A stretch of DNA of 64,000 bases from Deroplatys truncata (Eukaryota > Arthropoda > Insecta > Mantodea > Mantidae). The DNA is taken from assembly GCA_030765065.1 (NCBI GenBank), contig CM060985.1, positions 176,330,096 through 176,394,095 of the forward strand, written 5' to 3'. Below the pieces are notes generated by a model. It ran no database searches. It had not been told where the DNA came from and worked only from the letters and a program-made list of their open reading frames with translations. The translations under genes were made by a program, and so were the position numbers. This document shows, one piece after another, positions 11,381 to 22,327 of the stretch (within the stretch, counting starts at the first letter, position 1; each line of letters begins with the position of its first letter).

Positions 11381-12745
11381 CACTGCCGTTTGTGAAAATT
11401 GCAACACCCAGAAGGAAACGTATGCATTTAATAGCACATGTTAGGTACCTACATGACATGCAGCAAATGATAAACTTATACATGACCTTTAAGCCCTAAT
11501 ATTCAGTATTTGGTGTGGCCTCCATGCGCTGCAATTAGAGCTGCTACACGCCGTGGCATTGAATCAAAAAGGTTCTGAATAAGTTCCTGAGGGATTTCCC
11601 TCCACGCAGTTTGTATTCCAGCCCACACATCCGTGACACTGGTTACTGGAGGACCGTGACGCACCAACCATATCCCACACATGTTCCATGGGCGACATGT
11701 CAGGCGAGCGTGCAGGCCAGGGAAGCAATGGTACCCGTCGCTCTTCGAAGGAGGCTTGTACATTCCTCGCAATATGTGGCCGGGCATTGTCCTGATGAAA
11801 TGTGGTCTGTGGAGATGCCTGAAGCAGGGGCAGTACCTCAGGCTCTACAACCACCGTTAGGTACCGGTTGCTGTTCAAAGTGCCCTCAGTTCGTAGGAGG
11901 CGAGATCGGTTGTTGTAACCAATGGCGCCCCCAAACCATCAAACCGGGTGTTTGTCCGCTATGCCGCACATCAATGCAGCCCTCCAGGTTGCGCTCACAA
12001 CGGTACCGCCGGACCCGTATGCGGTCATCACTGTAGGACACGTTAAAACGGGACTCGTCCGAAAAGACTACATTTTGCCACTCAGCATCCCAGTGACGTG
12101 TTCACGTGCCCATTGCAGTCGGAAGAGCTTGTGGTTTCTGGACAATTGTAGACAACGTAATGGCATGCATGCAACCAGTCCAACCTGCACCAGACGGTGA
12201 TGAACCGTTGATACAAACAAGTTCACATCTGTTGCTGTGCTCCAGGTTCGAGCCAACAGTGTGGATGAAGCTGTACGTTCCGTTATGTCCATGCGGACAA
12301 AATGACGGTCATCCCGTGCTATGGTCCAGTACCCGCTCTTCGCTGCGTACGACCTTCATCTACCCGCTGCTTCCACTCACGCATCGCTGTTGTAGCAGCA
12401 AGCCCTGTACGAGCCGAAATGTCACGGTATGACAAACCCGCTTCCCGGAGACCGATCATTCTGCCCTGTTCGAACTCACATGCCGATATGGCTCCCTTTG
12501 ACGTCGACGAGGCATACTGGCACTCACTTTATGTTTCCACCTTGTTTGATAGCTCTGCACTGACTACACTGGGCGCTATACTGGCCTTGTCGAACCAACA
12601 CGAGAGGGCTCTGCTCGGTCTACGTTTACCCCATCTCTCTACAAACCTAATCACTTATTGCTTTCACACTCTTCTACACTTCCACCAAGTTTGGAGTTAT
12701 TCGGGAAATTCTTTCTTGGTGTTGTAATTTTCACAAACGGCAATG
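11381..12745 (-). mobile_element. Tc1-like DNA transposon, minus strand
   Basis: Inverted ends CACTGCCGTTTGTGAAAATT at 11381 and, read in reverse at 12745, CATTGCCGTTTGTGAAAATT. Both are bounded by TA (11379-11380 and 12746-12747). The length of 1,365 bp is normal for a Tc1 element. It carries the transposase relic at 11503-12515. Confidence 0.92.
11503..12515 (-). pseudogene. Tc1-like transposase, frameshifted
   Basis: Reading the minus strand from the ATG at 12515 gives an Arg-rich start (MPRRRQRE), a helix-turn-helix segment (GLREAGLSYRDISARTG near 12445) and a stop near 12320. An HTH-2/linker follows in another frame (TVHHRLVQVGL). VFSDESRFNV near 12060 carries the first catalytic Asp, FHQDNARPHIAR near 11790 the second, and MSPMEHVWDM near 11690 the Glu, so the DDE triad is complete. 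The C-terminus ends HGGHTKY at 11503. At least three frame breaks mean no product can be made. Identity is by motif order; the family (Tc1, DD34E) is secure. Confidence 0.9.
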
Positions 12746-13586
12746 TATTAGACTTAGACAACAGCAACATTATAAAACCAGAGAAATTACCACTTCTTAT
12801 TCTTTATCTTCGTATGTTTACTTATTGTGTACCTATTGATACAAAATAACCCAAAGGATTGAACATAATAGCATTGATTATAAATCACTATGGGGCTCAA
12901 ACATTGCTAAGATAAGAGTAATAAATAAGTCGAGGTTCATATCCGCACATTCTGTGGTCATACTCCGATGTTCGGGTTTCACTTATTATAATTTGGTTTA
13001 GGAACAATGACATTGCAATGTAAGTATTAATATTAACGAAACTACTGTTTTAAACTGTAAGCTATGTATGCTAAATGCTAATGGATACTAACTAGCCGTG
13101 CGGGAAGGGGGGAGAACTCGGGTACAGGACATCAAACAGTACCATTCAGAGATATCTCAAGGGTGCAGAGAGCACAGGTTCTAGGCTAAACATGACTTGC
13201 AGAGATGCTAGAGTGAGTGAAATAGCTATAGGGTAGAAGGGGATAGCGAGAGACATGGAGTCAAAACAGAGATGTCAGGGTAAACGTTCTCATACAATGC
13301 TAAGGAGAGAGCCAATAAAATTAGCTATTTAAAACAGCTAAGGTAAAAGCAGCGTCACTTGCAGGGAGTATAAAAGACGGTGCCCAGAGATTCTCGCATC
13401 TGATTTATTTACTTGCATCAGGGGGTGAAATCTACGCCACTTTGATGGTGGAGTGTGAGCAGAAGGTGATAGGGATTTAGGAAAGATAAGGGGTTAGACT
13501 GGGAGGTACACCGTTGAAGATATGCCCCATAATTCTGTAATATTTAAGAGCTAGAAATCACGGCTAGCGGAAAACAAGATTCAATA
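12746..13586. other. Unassigned spacer
   Basis: No gene or repeat match. 13100-13560 is slightly purine-rich (GAGAGACATGGAGTC type) with no open frame. Confidence 0.35.
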
Positions 13587-13840
13587 ACCAAGCGGGATGG
13601 CTCAGGCGGTAACGTCTGTGACCCACATTCCGGAGGTCCCGGGTTCTTATCCGCCAGCCGACAAATTTCACTGAGGATTTTCGTGGTTTCCCTCAGCCGC
13701 TAAGGTAAATATTGGATTGGATATTTAATACCGCAACCCAAAGTTACACCTTAAGTCTAAGACAATAGTAAAAATGAAAAATAGATGGTAATAGCGAATA
13801 CTGTGCCATCTATCGACAGAAAATGAAAGCAGGTCGACTG
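13587..13840 (+). mobile_element. tRNA-derived SINE (family S2)
   Basis: tRNA-like head ACCAAGCGGGATGGCTCAGG (A box TGGCTCAGGCGG) and B-box-like GGGTTCTTATCC. The body contains TTTTCGTGGTTTCCCTCAGC and AATATTGGATTGGATATT, shared with 58499-58710 and, inverted, with 53725-53857. The tail (AAAATGAAAAATAGATGG onward) is also shared with 58640-58700. The tail merges into the 152-bp tandem array. Confidence 0.8.
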
Positions 13841-14262
13841 CACGGCACCCTAATGCCATCTGCACGGCACGAAGCAGAGGATCCATTTTCTATACGCTAG
13901 GGTCTCTGTGGACACGTGACGAAGCGAATGGTTACAGGGATGAGACCTAGAAGGCTAACTGTACACCTTTCTATATGAAAGCAGTAGGTAGACTGATCGG
14001 CATCCTGGTACTATCTGCACGACACGAAGCAAAAGATCCAGTTGGTATGTACTGGTCTCTGTGGACACGTGACGAAGCGAATGGTTACAGGGATGAGACC
14101 TAGAAGGCTAACTGTATGCCTTTCTATATGAAGCAGCAGTTAGACTGATCGGCACCCTGGTACTATCTACACGACACGAAGCAAAAGATGCAGTTGCTAT
14201 GTACTGGTCTCTGTGGACACGTGACGAAGCGAATGGTTACAGGGATGAGATCCAGAAGTCTA
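13825..14262 (+). repeat. 152-bp tandem repeat, about three units
   Basis: GGTCTCTGTGGACACGTGAC recurs at 13901, 14054 and 14206, a spacing of 152-153 bp. Units share GAATGGTTACAGGGATGAGA and CACGAAGCAAAAGAT. The first, most diverged unit overlaps the tail of the S2 SINE, suggesting that the array arose by tandem expansion of a SINE tail. No coding potential. Confidence 0.88.
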
Positions 14263-14905
14263 ACTGTCCGCCAAACATCGATTTAAGGGTTATCACTAAC
14301 AGATCCGCCACAATATGACCATGTAGTTAAAGCGATGTAAAATAAATATAGCTATAAAAGTTTAATAAACTAAAGTTGAAGTGAACGTAAACTTTTGTTT
14401 TGTCTCCTGTTTCCACGCCCTAGAGGAGGTTAAGAGTATAAGCCAACACAAAAGTGTTGTAAGGTCCAATTTCAGCACATCAACGCCCACACCTGGAAGA
14501 AGTCGACAAGCCACCGAGAGATCCATCGCAAATTTTTAACAACAGCATCAAAACATTCTAAGTACCAATTCTGATTCCTATTCTTCGTTTCTTTTTTATG
14601 TTAGTTTTACCCTTCATTTTATTTTGTCTTTCTTGTGTTTTCTTATTGGTTTTACATATGTTGGTTACTGAGAATGAACAAGGCTATATTGATGTTACTT
14701 AATCTGCTCTTATTTCTTCACAACCAAGATTTTATCTATAAATAACGACGAGGCAGCCTGAATGCGACAATGTGGAAGTAACTCTATTGCATTTATGAGA
14801 TGTCATTACAAACTGTAATATTCGAGGTTTTTCAGCAGTACTAGTGATTTCTTAGTACTTTTAGTTTTTTGTTCCTTACAGATTCCGGAGAGGCACCACT
14901 CTTTT
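14263..14905. other. Unassigned spacer
   Basis: AT-rich, T-rich between 14560 and 14720. No gene, RNA gene or repeat match. Confidence 0.35.
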
Positions 14906-15670
14906 TACTTTCTCTACTACGTATAGTAGGTAGGGGAAGTATTGTATTCCACCCAAAAATTCGATACCGAGATTTCACCTGAAATATATGCTTTGAGGCC
15001 TCCTGAATCCAAACCAAAGCATTTTTGGAAACATGTCCGTGTGTGCATCTGAGCATAACTCAGAAACGAACAGTTCGGTAAGCACAAAACTTGGTATTTA
15101 TGTTCAGTACCTTTTAGAGATGCGACACGAAGGTTTTCAAGAAAAAACACCCACCCCAGGTTATCACATATTTAGGATTCTTTCATGACAAATGAAATGT
15201 ATATCTCGAATTCTCTGGGAATCTCCAAAAGTATTCTTTATTGTGAACAACTTTTGCATAACTGGTAAACCATAAGAGATAGACAAAATTTTACTACATA
15301 ATAATGTAGATTGCGTTAAAATACACAATTTATGTCATATACATTTGTTTTGTTGAGTGAACCATTTTCGAGATATTGCTTGTTATTCCCTTAAATTTTC
15401 CAATGCTTATACTTTTTCTCAAATGGGAATTCGTTATGCATTTTGTTTTGTCCTGGTAATGCAAAGAGAATGGAATACTCCACATAGCAACCAGCACTTA
15501 AAATATTTGACTATCGCTTAAAGTCTACCATATTCCCCTTGCATCTACAAGAAAATTAGCAACAAGATTAACATCTCGATTAACATGAAGCATATGCAGA
15601 ATAAGCGTTTGTAAAAATAGTTTGTACAAGAGTAGAGAAAGTCAGGTGAGTGTAACATATCAGTTTTTTA
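14906..15670 (-). repeat. Family A copy, inverted
   Basis: Both termini are present: the right terminus at 14906 (TTACTTTCTCTACTACGTAT in reverse) and the left terminus at 15640-15669 (AGTGTAACATATCAGTTTTT). It is shorter than full length because of internal deletions. Confidence 0.88.
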
Positions 15671-15717
15671 AGTATCTTGTGTAAATGCAAACCAAGATTA
15701 AGGTTTGTAGTTATAAA

Positions 15718-15745
15718 CTGTTAAAGCACGGCAACGCGGGCTAGT
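15718..15745 (+). repeat. Possible Helitron 3' terminus
   Basis: TTAAAGCACGGCAACGCGGG followed by CTAGT. The CTAG ending before T and the GC-rich hairpin-like motif resemble Helitron 3' ends. The potential stem is weak. It may pair with the candidate 5' end at 10957 or be an unrelated relic. Confidence 0.3.
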
Positions 15746-16467
15746 AAAAATGTATTTTCTGGCTAGGAATTGTTTTTGAATGATTTTATTTGACTTGCAT
15801 AGAACACATGATCAGGTAAGCAGGATTTGTCTTCATCCATACATTCACTTGTATTGCAGGCTCGTGATCCCATGAACTATGAGGGGCTATGGGTCACTGG
15901 CACAGAGCAAATGGAACACACCCTGAAATGTAAACTATGAACCTATCTGTTTTAGTCCCGGGTTCCCCTTGTGGCATTTACTGCAGCAGCTCCAGTAATA
16001 TATTTTGTGGGACATCAGTGCTTCTGTGATCAATCTCTGACAGTTCGAAGCAAGTCTGCGTGTCAGCATGTTCCACGTTCATCTTTTGTCTCGTAGTTGG
16101 CGTTAATCACACGGTCTATGTTGCAGAATTTCTCATTCCTTCTCAGTCTACACACTTTTACCTAAAAATATACATTATCCATATCAACGGTATTTGCGGA
16201 GAAGGAAATGGTTCAGAGTGATGTATCTTCTCACATGTGAGTGTGTGTGGTTGCCGCTGTCGCGATACCCTTGTCCGTTTCAACTCCGACTTTGTACGTA
16301 GCGCCGAGTGCCTATCATTCACGTTACCAGCTTATTCTGCACAAACTACACACCTTCTTGTGTATATATGTAAACAAATGACAGTTAAACATGTTTCCAT
16401 GGATATAAAAAAGCCAAATAAACATGCCATATAAACAAAAAATAGTAAACAAACAATTACTGAAACT
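15746..16467. other. Unassigned spacer
   Basis: No gene or repeat match. The open frame 16237-16434 has no recognisable domain. Confidence 0.35.
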
Positions 16468-17348
16468 CATTTTTACTTTCTCTACTACGAATAGTCATTA
16501 GGGGAAGTATTGTATTCCACCCAAAAATTCGATACCGAGATTTCACCGGAAATATATGTTTTGAAACCCCCTGAATCCAAAAAGAAAGCATTTATGTAAA
16601 CATGTCCGTGTGTCCGTGTGTGTGTCTGTGAACACCACAACTCAGTAACAAACAGTCGGATAAACACCAAACTTGGTATTTAGGTTCAGTATCTTCCAGA
16701 GATGAGACACGAAGGTTTTCAAGAAAATCCCCCAACCCAGATTACCCTTTACATGGAAAATTTATAGAAAATTTTAACGATTTTGATTAAAATATCATAC
16801 GTTTAAGATATTTTTATAACAAATGAAATGTATATCTTGAATTTTCTGGGAATGTCTCTAAAAGTATTCTTCATTGTGAACGACTTTTGCATAACTGGTA
16901 AACCATAAGCGATAGACAAACTTTTACTACGCAAAAATGTAGATCGCGTTAAAATACACAATTTATGTCATATACATTTTTTGTTGAGTAAAACATTTTC
17001 GAGATATTGCTTGTTATTCCCTTAAATTGTTCAATACTTATCTTCTCAAATGGGAATTCGTTATTCATTTTTTTTCTTGGATATGTAAAGAGTATTAATC
17101 TGTGGCAAAGAGAATGGTACTGCACATAGCAACGAGCTATCAAGAGTAATGTTTATGCTTAAAGGCTACTGTAGTTTTATATTGCTCTTGTAAATATATA
17201 TTCCCCTTACATCTACAAGAAAATTAGCAATAAGATAGAGTCTGCAAATCTTTATCTGGATTAATATGAAATAGCTGGGGAATAAGATTTTTTAAAAATA
17301 GTTCTACAAAAGTAGAGAAAGTCATGTGAGTGTAACACAGAAGATTTT
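16468..17348 (-). repeat. Family A copy, inverted, near complete
   Basis: Right terminus at 16470 (ACTTTCTCTACTACGAATAG in reverse). Left terminus at 17310-17347 (AGTGTAACACAGAAGATTTT). All internal blocks are present. Confidence 0.88.
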
Positions 17349-17688
17349 TCTAAATGGAAAATGTAGAGCTCGTTAAAATATAATGTTTATGTCATATACT
17401 TTTTTTTTTGGAATGAACCATTTCCAAGATTTTCCTTGTTATTTGTTTGAATTTTCCAATACTTAGGCTTTTTGTCAAACGGGAATACGTTACTCGTTTA
17501 TTTATGTCCTGGACGTGCAAAGAGAATGGAATGCTTCACAAAGCAACCAGCTCTTAAAATATTTGACTATCGCTTAAAGCCTACCATATTCCCCTTGCAT
17601 CTACAAGAAAACTAACAACAAGTTAACGGAGTATAACGGTTTGTACAAGAGTGGAGAAAGTCATGTGAGTGTAAGACATGACATTTTT
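17349..17688 (-). repeat. Family A left-half fragment, inverted
   Basis: Follows the previous copy directly in the same orientation, so the two sit in tandem. It contains only the left ~340 bp (from the AATGTAGAGCTCGTTAAAAT block to GTGAGTGTAAGACATGACAT). Confidence 0.8.
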
Positions 17689-18216
17689 ACTTTCTCTGCC
17701 ACTCGCCTAGTAGGTATATACATAGGGTTGGAGCAATTTGTGGAGTTATTTAACCGGTCCTATTGGTGCGAAAGTAATAAGAATGTTTAAAGTATGAAAT
17801 TAGTGACACTTCTAGAAGCCAGAATAATGGATTGTTCCTGGAGGAAATACTGCTGTATTTTTGCCCTCACGAAAAAAAACGCTGCCACTTACAGAAATAA
17901 GTAGAACGGGGGAAAAAGAGCCCGGCTCATTTCCATCCCGGCCAACTCGACTAAAGTATTCATGCAGATACCACAAGCTCCTTCTTTATATTCCATGCTG
18001 CAGACTTCATATCGAGCACTGTTTTGGGATACTTCTGAGAGAGTGGTGGCTTTCAGGTGCTGGTGGATATGACTTCCTCTTCTCAGAACACCGTTTCTCT
18101 TACACACGTGACACAATAAGACACAACGTATGTGAAAATAGAATGCACTTCTTTTACATGTCTTAATTTGGCAACAATGTGAAATGTTCGAACTTAGTTT
18201 TATTTTTACATTTATC
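17689..18216. other. Unassigned spacer starting with a family A end
   Basis: 17690-17715 (ACTTTCTCTGCCACTCGCC) looks like a decayed family A right end. The rest carries an open frame (17861-18166, plus) without a recognisable domain, probably chance. Confidence 0.35.
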
Positions 18217-18372
18217 ACTTTCTCTACTACGTGTTTACAGTAAGTATTTCAGGCAAAAATTCAATACCGAGATTACACCGCAGATGCATGTTTTGAGACG
18301 CCTGAATAAAAAAAGAATTTTTAGAAAAAGGCCCATATGTGGGTGTGTCTGTGAATAGTATAACTCAATAGT
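18217..18372 (-). repeat. Family A right-end fragment, inverted
   Basis: Reverse-complement of the terminal ~150 bp, including CTTTCTCTACTACGTG and the GTCTGTGAATAGTATAACTC block. Faces the plus-strand copy that begins at 18383. Confidence 0.75.
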
Positions 18373-18382
18373 TTGCAACACA

Positions 18383-19204
18383 AAAAAAATCTGATGTGTT
18401 ACACTTATAAGGCTATCTCTACTCTTGTAATACTATTTTTACAAATGCTTATTCTCCATATGCTTCATGTTAATCGAGATGTTAATCTTATTGCTAATTT
18501 TCTGGTAGGTGCAAGGGGAATTGCTAGGCTTTAAGCGATAGTTAAATGTTTTAAGAGCTGGTTGCTATGTGGCGCATTCCATTCTCTTTGTATATCCAGG
18601 ACATAAAAAAATGAATAACGAATTCCCATTTGAGAAAAATTATTGAAACATTTAAGGGCATAACAAGCAATATCTCGAAAATGGTTTACTCAACAAAAAA
18701 TGTATATGACATAAATTGCGTATTTTAACGTGATCTACATTTTTTGTGTAGTAAAATTTTGTCTATTTCTTATGGTTTACCATTTATGCAAAAGTCGTTC
18801 ACAATGAAGAATACTTTTGGAGACATTCCCAGAAGATTCGAGATATACAATTCATTTGCCATGAAAATTTCTTAAACTTTAATTCAAAATCGTTAGAGCC
18901 ATTTTTGAAAAAATTAAAATTTTCGAAAAATGTTCCATGTAAAGGGTAATCTGGAGTGGGGGATTTTCTTGAAAAGCTTCGTGTCGCATCTCTGGAAGAT
19001 ACTGAACCTAAATACCAAGTTTGGTGTTTATCCGACTGTTCGTTTCTGAGTTATGCTGTTCACACACACACGGATATGTTTCCAAAAATGCTGTATATGC
19101 ATTCGGTGCATCTCAAAACATGTATTTGCTATGAAATCTCGGTATCGAATTTTTGTGTGGAATGCAGTACTTCCTCTATTTACTATACGTAGTAGAGAAA
19201 GTAA
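18383..19204 (+). repeat. Family A copy, near complete
   Basis: Left end TCTGATGTGTTACACTTATA at 18389; right end at 19203 with TATACGTAGTAGAGAAAGTA. An A-run precedes the left end. Confidence 0.88.
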
Positions 19205-20166
19205 CAATAAGTCACATAAACACCAAATTTGCAAAGGTGCGACACGAAGATTATCCAGAAAATCCCCCATCCAAAATTTTTTATTTTATGAAACATTTCT
19301 CTATTTTGAATAAAGTAGCACATATTAAACCGAGGGGAGGCCCGCATTGGGGACGTCCTGAGTTCGATTCCCGGTGGACGCCACCATTTCTCCTTTTCCC
19401 CGTTTATTCACATTCCATCTCTCCCTCTCACGTTTCAGTGCTGCGGTACTGGCGGTGTTGGGTAGAAGGCGAAGTTGCTTCCGCATTGGAAAGATTTCTC
19501 CCAGTGAACGCCAGGGTGCGTTATTCCGTCCTCTAGGGTCGCTTCTTCCAACTTTCTCGAGATTCTTCGTCTCTACGGTGCGCCGGGTTTAAACTGGAAG
19601 TATTTGTGACTTGTGTATGTCTCTATGGGCCTGCCTGCCTGCGGACCTGCGACCACCTACGGGTCCTTCATCTCATCCCTGTCTCCCCGGGGTTGTAGCC
19701 ACAATAGATCAAACTGGTAGCAGTAGCGAGACGTCTCCCTGCGATAAACACTTTCTATATCCTACCATATATTCAAGATGTTTAAATGACAAATAAAACG
19801 CATAACTTGAATTCTATTGGAATAGCCTGTAAGGGGCTCTTCATTCCAAGTTTTATACAATCCTGCATAACTAGTAAATGTTAAGTGATATACAAGAACG
19901 TGACAAAAAAGTTGTACATCTCCTTAAACCACACATAACTCTCTTTGTGGCATAAGCCATATCCGGTATGTGTATTTAATGGTTCAAATAGTTCAATGTT
20001 TATCCATTTTGTTACACTCCTGTCGATTTTGAGGTGTATCTCGCGATGTCATGGAAACAGTATGGAATTTTAAGGCCAGCATATAGCGTCCCGATCTTAA
20101 ACATTTGACTATCGCTGTTCTCTTTGTATCTATAAGGAAATGTATAAAGTAGCTGTTTATGCAAAG
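19205..20166 (-). repeat. Subfamily B copy, inverted, split by a SINE
   Basis: 19209-19312 and 19773-20166 together read as one inverted B copy. The interior marker TCTCGCGATGTCATGGAAAC is at 20040. The SINE at about 19318-19772 separates the halves. The far end meets the next family A copy with no spacer. Confidence 0.72.
19318..19772 (+). mobile_element. tRNA-derived SINE (family S3) nested in subfamily B
   Basis: tRNA-like head with B box GAGTTCGATTCCCGG near 19361. The 3' part (GGGGTTGTAGCCACAATAGA near 19689) matches the 3' part of the element at 6061-7105. CATATT-like direct repeats at both edges are a plausible but imperfect target duplication. Confidence 0.7.
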
Positions 20167-21152
20167 AAAAATCTGATGTGTTACACTCACATGACTTTCT
20201 CTACTCTTGTACAAACTATTTATACAAACGCTTATTCTCCATCTACTTCATGTTAATCGAGATAAACATTTGCAGACTCTATCTTATTGCTAATTTTCTT
20301 GTAGATGTAAGGGGAATATATATTTACAAGGGCCATATGGAAATACAGTAGCCTTTAAGCACATACATATCTCTTAATAGCTGGTTGCTATGTGCAGCAC
20401 CATTACCTTTGCCACAGATTAATACTCTTTGCATATCCAAGACAAAAAATGAATAACGAATTCCCATTTGAGAAAATAAGTATTGAAAAATTTAAGGGAA
20501 TAATAAGTAATATCTCGAAAATGGTTCACTAAACAACAAAAATGTAAATGACATAAATTGTGTATTTTAACGCGATCTATATTTTTGTGCAGTAAAATTT
20601 TGTCTATCTCTTCTAGTTTACCAGTTATGCAAAAATCGTTCACAATGAAGAATACTTTTCAAGACATTCCCAGAAAATTCAAGATATACATTTTATGTGT
20701 CATAAAAATATCTTAAACATATGATACTTTAATCAAAATCGTTAGAGCCATTTTTGAGAAAATTAAAATTTTCGAAAAATCTTCCATATAAAGGGTAATC
20801 TGGGGTAGGGGGATTTTCTTGAAAACCTTCGTGTCGCATCCTTGGAAGATACTGAACCGAAATACCAAGTTTGGTGTTTATCCTTCCGTTCGTTTCTGAG
20901 TTATGCTGTTCACAGACACACACACACACACTCACACACACACACACGGACATATTTCCAAAAATGCTTTTTTGGGATTCAAGGGGTTTCAAAACATGTA
21001 TTTCCGGTGAAATTTCGGTATCGAATTTTTGGGTGGAATACAATAGTTCCCCTACTTACTATACGTATTAGAGAAAGTAATAATTTGTTTAGCTACTAAT
21101 AAGCGATAGAGGGTAGAGAAGGTCATGTGAATGTAAAAATTCAGATTTTTAG
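20167..21152 (+). repeat. Family A copy, long form with inverted termini
   Basis: Left end TCTGATGTGTTACACTCACA at 20172; hairpin right terminus near 21057-21080; CA microsatellite at 20914-20946. Beyond the terminus a further ~70 bp ends GGTAGAGAAGGTCATGTGAA and CAGATTTTT, the inverted counterpart of the left end. With 4441-5415 this is the best evidence for ~40-bp terminal inverted repeats in the complete element. Confidence 0.88.
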
Positions 21153-21590
21153 TATCAACAATTTTAATGTCACAAATGTGTATTTAATTGCGTTTGCTAC
21201 TTAGGTAAATCATTGCGTTCGAGTTTAAAGTCATCTGTTTTCAATTCCTTTTTACAGCATTCTTAACCATTTCGAATGCTCATAGTATTGAAATTTTTAA
21301 TATATTACATTGAAATTTTGAGTTTTTTAATTACAGATTTTAAAATGTTTTGCAGTAGTTAAAATACATTAAATGGTTCAGCTAAAAGTAATTATTTTGC
21401 ATTACAAAAGAGAAAAATGTAAAACTCGGTAACTAATATTAAAAAAATTTATGCAGAGAAAATGTCTGTGTGTGTATACTAACTCAAAATAAAATCTTGG
21501 GAGAAATAGGATAAAGAGTAGGCTCCTAGGAGCATTAATTCGACTGATCAACAAATTTCAAAGTTTTACAGAAATGAAACATTGTGATTA
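21153..21590. other. Unassigned AT-rich spacer
   Basis: No gene or matched repeat. Part of the 3' portion may be decayed LINE sequence upstream of the RNase H relic. Confidence 0.35.
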
Positions 21591-21596
21591 TATGTT

Positions 21597-22208
21597 GACC
21601 ATGCTGTATACGGGGACGTAAAAGGTTTTTTGCTACAGCCTCAGATATATGGAATACCTCTCATGGATGAATATGCTACTGTTTTTGAAGCAGAAATTTA
21701 TGCTATTATTGAATACATACATGAAAATATGATGAAAGCTTACACTGGTAAACAGATCTTTATCTTCTCAGATAGTCAGGCTGCAGGCGGCGCCGTGGCC
21801 GAGTGGTTAGACCGCTAGCCTCCCATCTAGGCGGCCCGGGTTCAATCCCAGGGACCTGCATGTGGGATTTGTGGTGGACGAAGCGGCGTCTGGGCGGGTT
21901 TTCTCCGGGTTCTCCGGTTTCCCCCGCCATTCATTCCACCAACTGCTCCATCATCACCTTTCCTTTCATCCATTTCACCAACATTTCGTTTCATCTACTT
22001 CATCACCCATCCTGGATGCTCTGTCTGATCCATGAGTATCTGCTCCTCGACGGGCCTCTGACCCCAGGCACCCGCTTGTAAGTCCTGGGGGGTGTAAGTC
22101 TCTACATAAGAGGAGGGTAAACAGATAATGAATGAAAATAGTCAGGCTGCACTTAAGTGCCATAGGGTAACGCCAAGACTGGTTAATCTACGTTCGCAGG
22201 GCCAGATC
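21597..22208 (+). pseudogene. LINE RNase H domain relic, split by a SINE
   Basis: 21597-21785 encodes a fragment of the RNase H domain found at the C-terminus of jockey-like non-LTR retrotransposon polyproteins. It has the segment EYATVFEAEIYAIIEYIHEN (with the catalytic-type Glu) and then IFIFSDSQAA, where the DS pair is the conserved Asp region. The domain removes RNA from the RNA:DNA hybrid during retrotransposition. After the SINE, the frame resumes at 22138 (SQAALKCHRVTPRLV) and stops at 22208. The N-terminal reverse transcriptase is absent, so this is a 5'-truncated, dead copy. Confidence 0.8.
21786..22137 (+). mobile_element. Full-length tRNA-derived SINE with 14-bp duplication
   Basis: The tRNA-like head at 21788-21860 has an excellent A box (TGGCCGAGTGGTT) and B box (GGTTCAATCCC), as in tRNA-Ser/Leu-type genes. 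A ~280-bp unrelated body ends in GATAATGAATGAAAATA. Exact direct repeats ATAGTCAGGCTGCA flank it (21772-21785 and 22138-22151). The clean duplication and good promoter boxes suggest a fairly recent insertion. Confidence 0.92.
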
Positions 22209-22327
22209 TCTGGGTGATCCTTTCGGGTTTTATGGCCTAGAAACATTTTATTACAGAGGAGACTCGAGTTTTTCTGACCGGTGTGTTGCTGTTTGGGTTT
22301 GCCCGTTTCTTTTTCAGAGCAAATATA

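Noticed and set aside
11611..12727. Plus-strand frames of 92-141 codons
   Set aside because: Antisense shadows of the minus-strand Tc1 transposase at 11503-12515.
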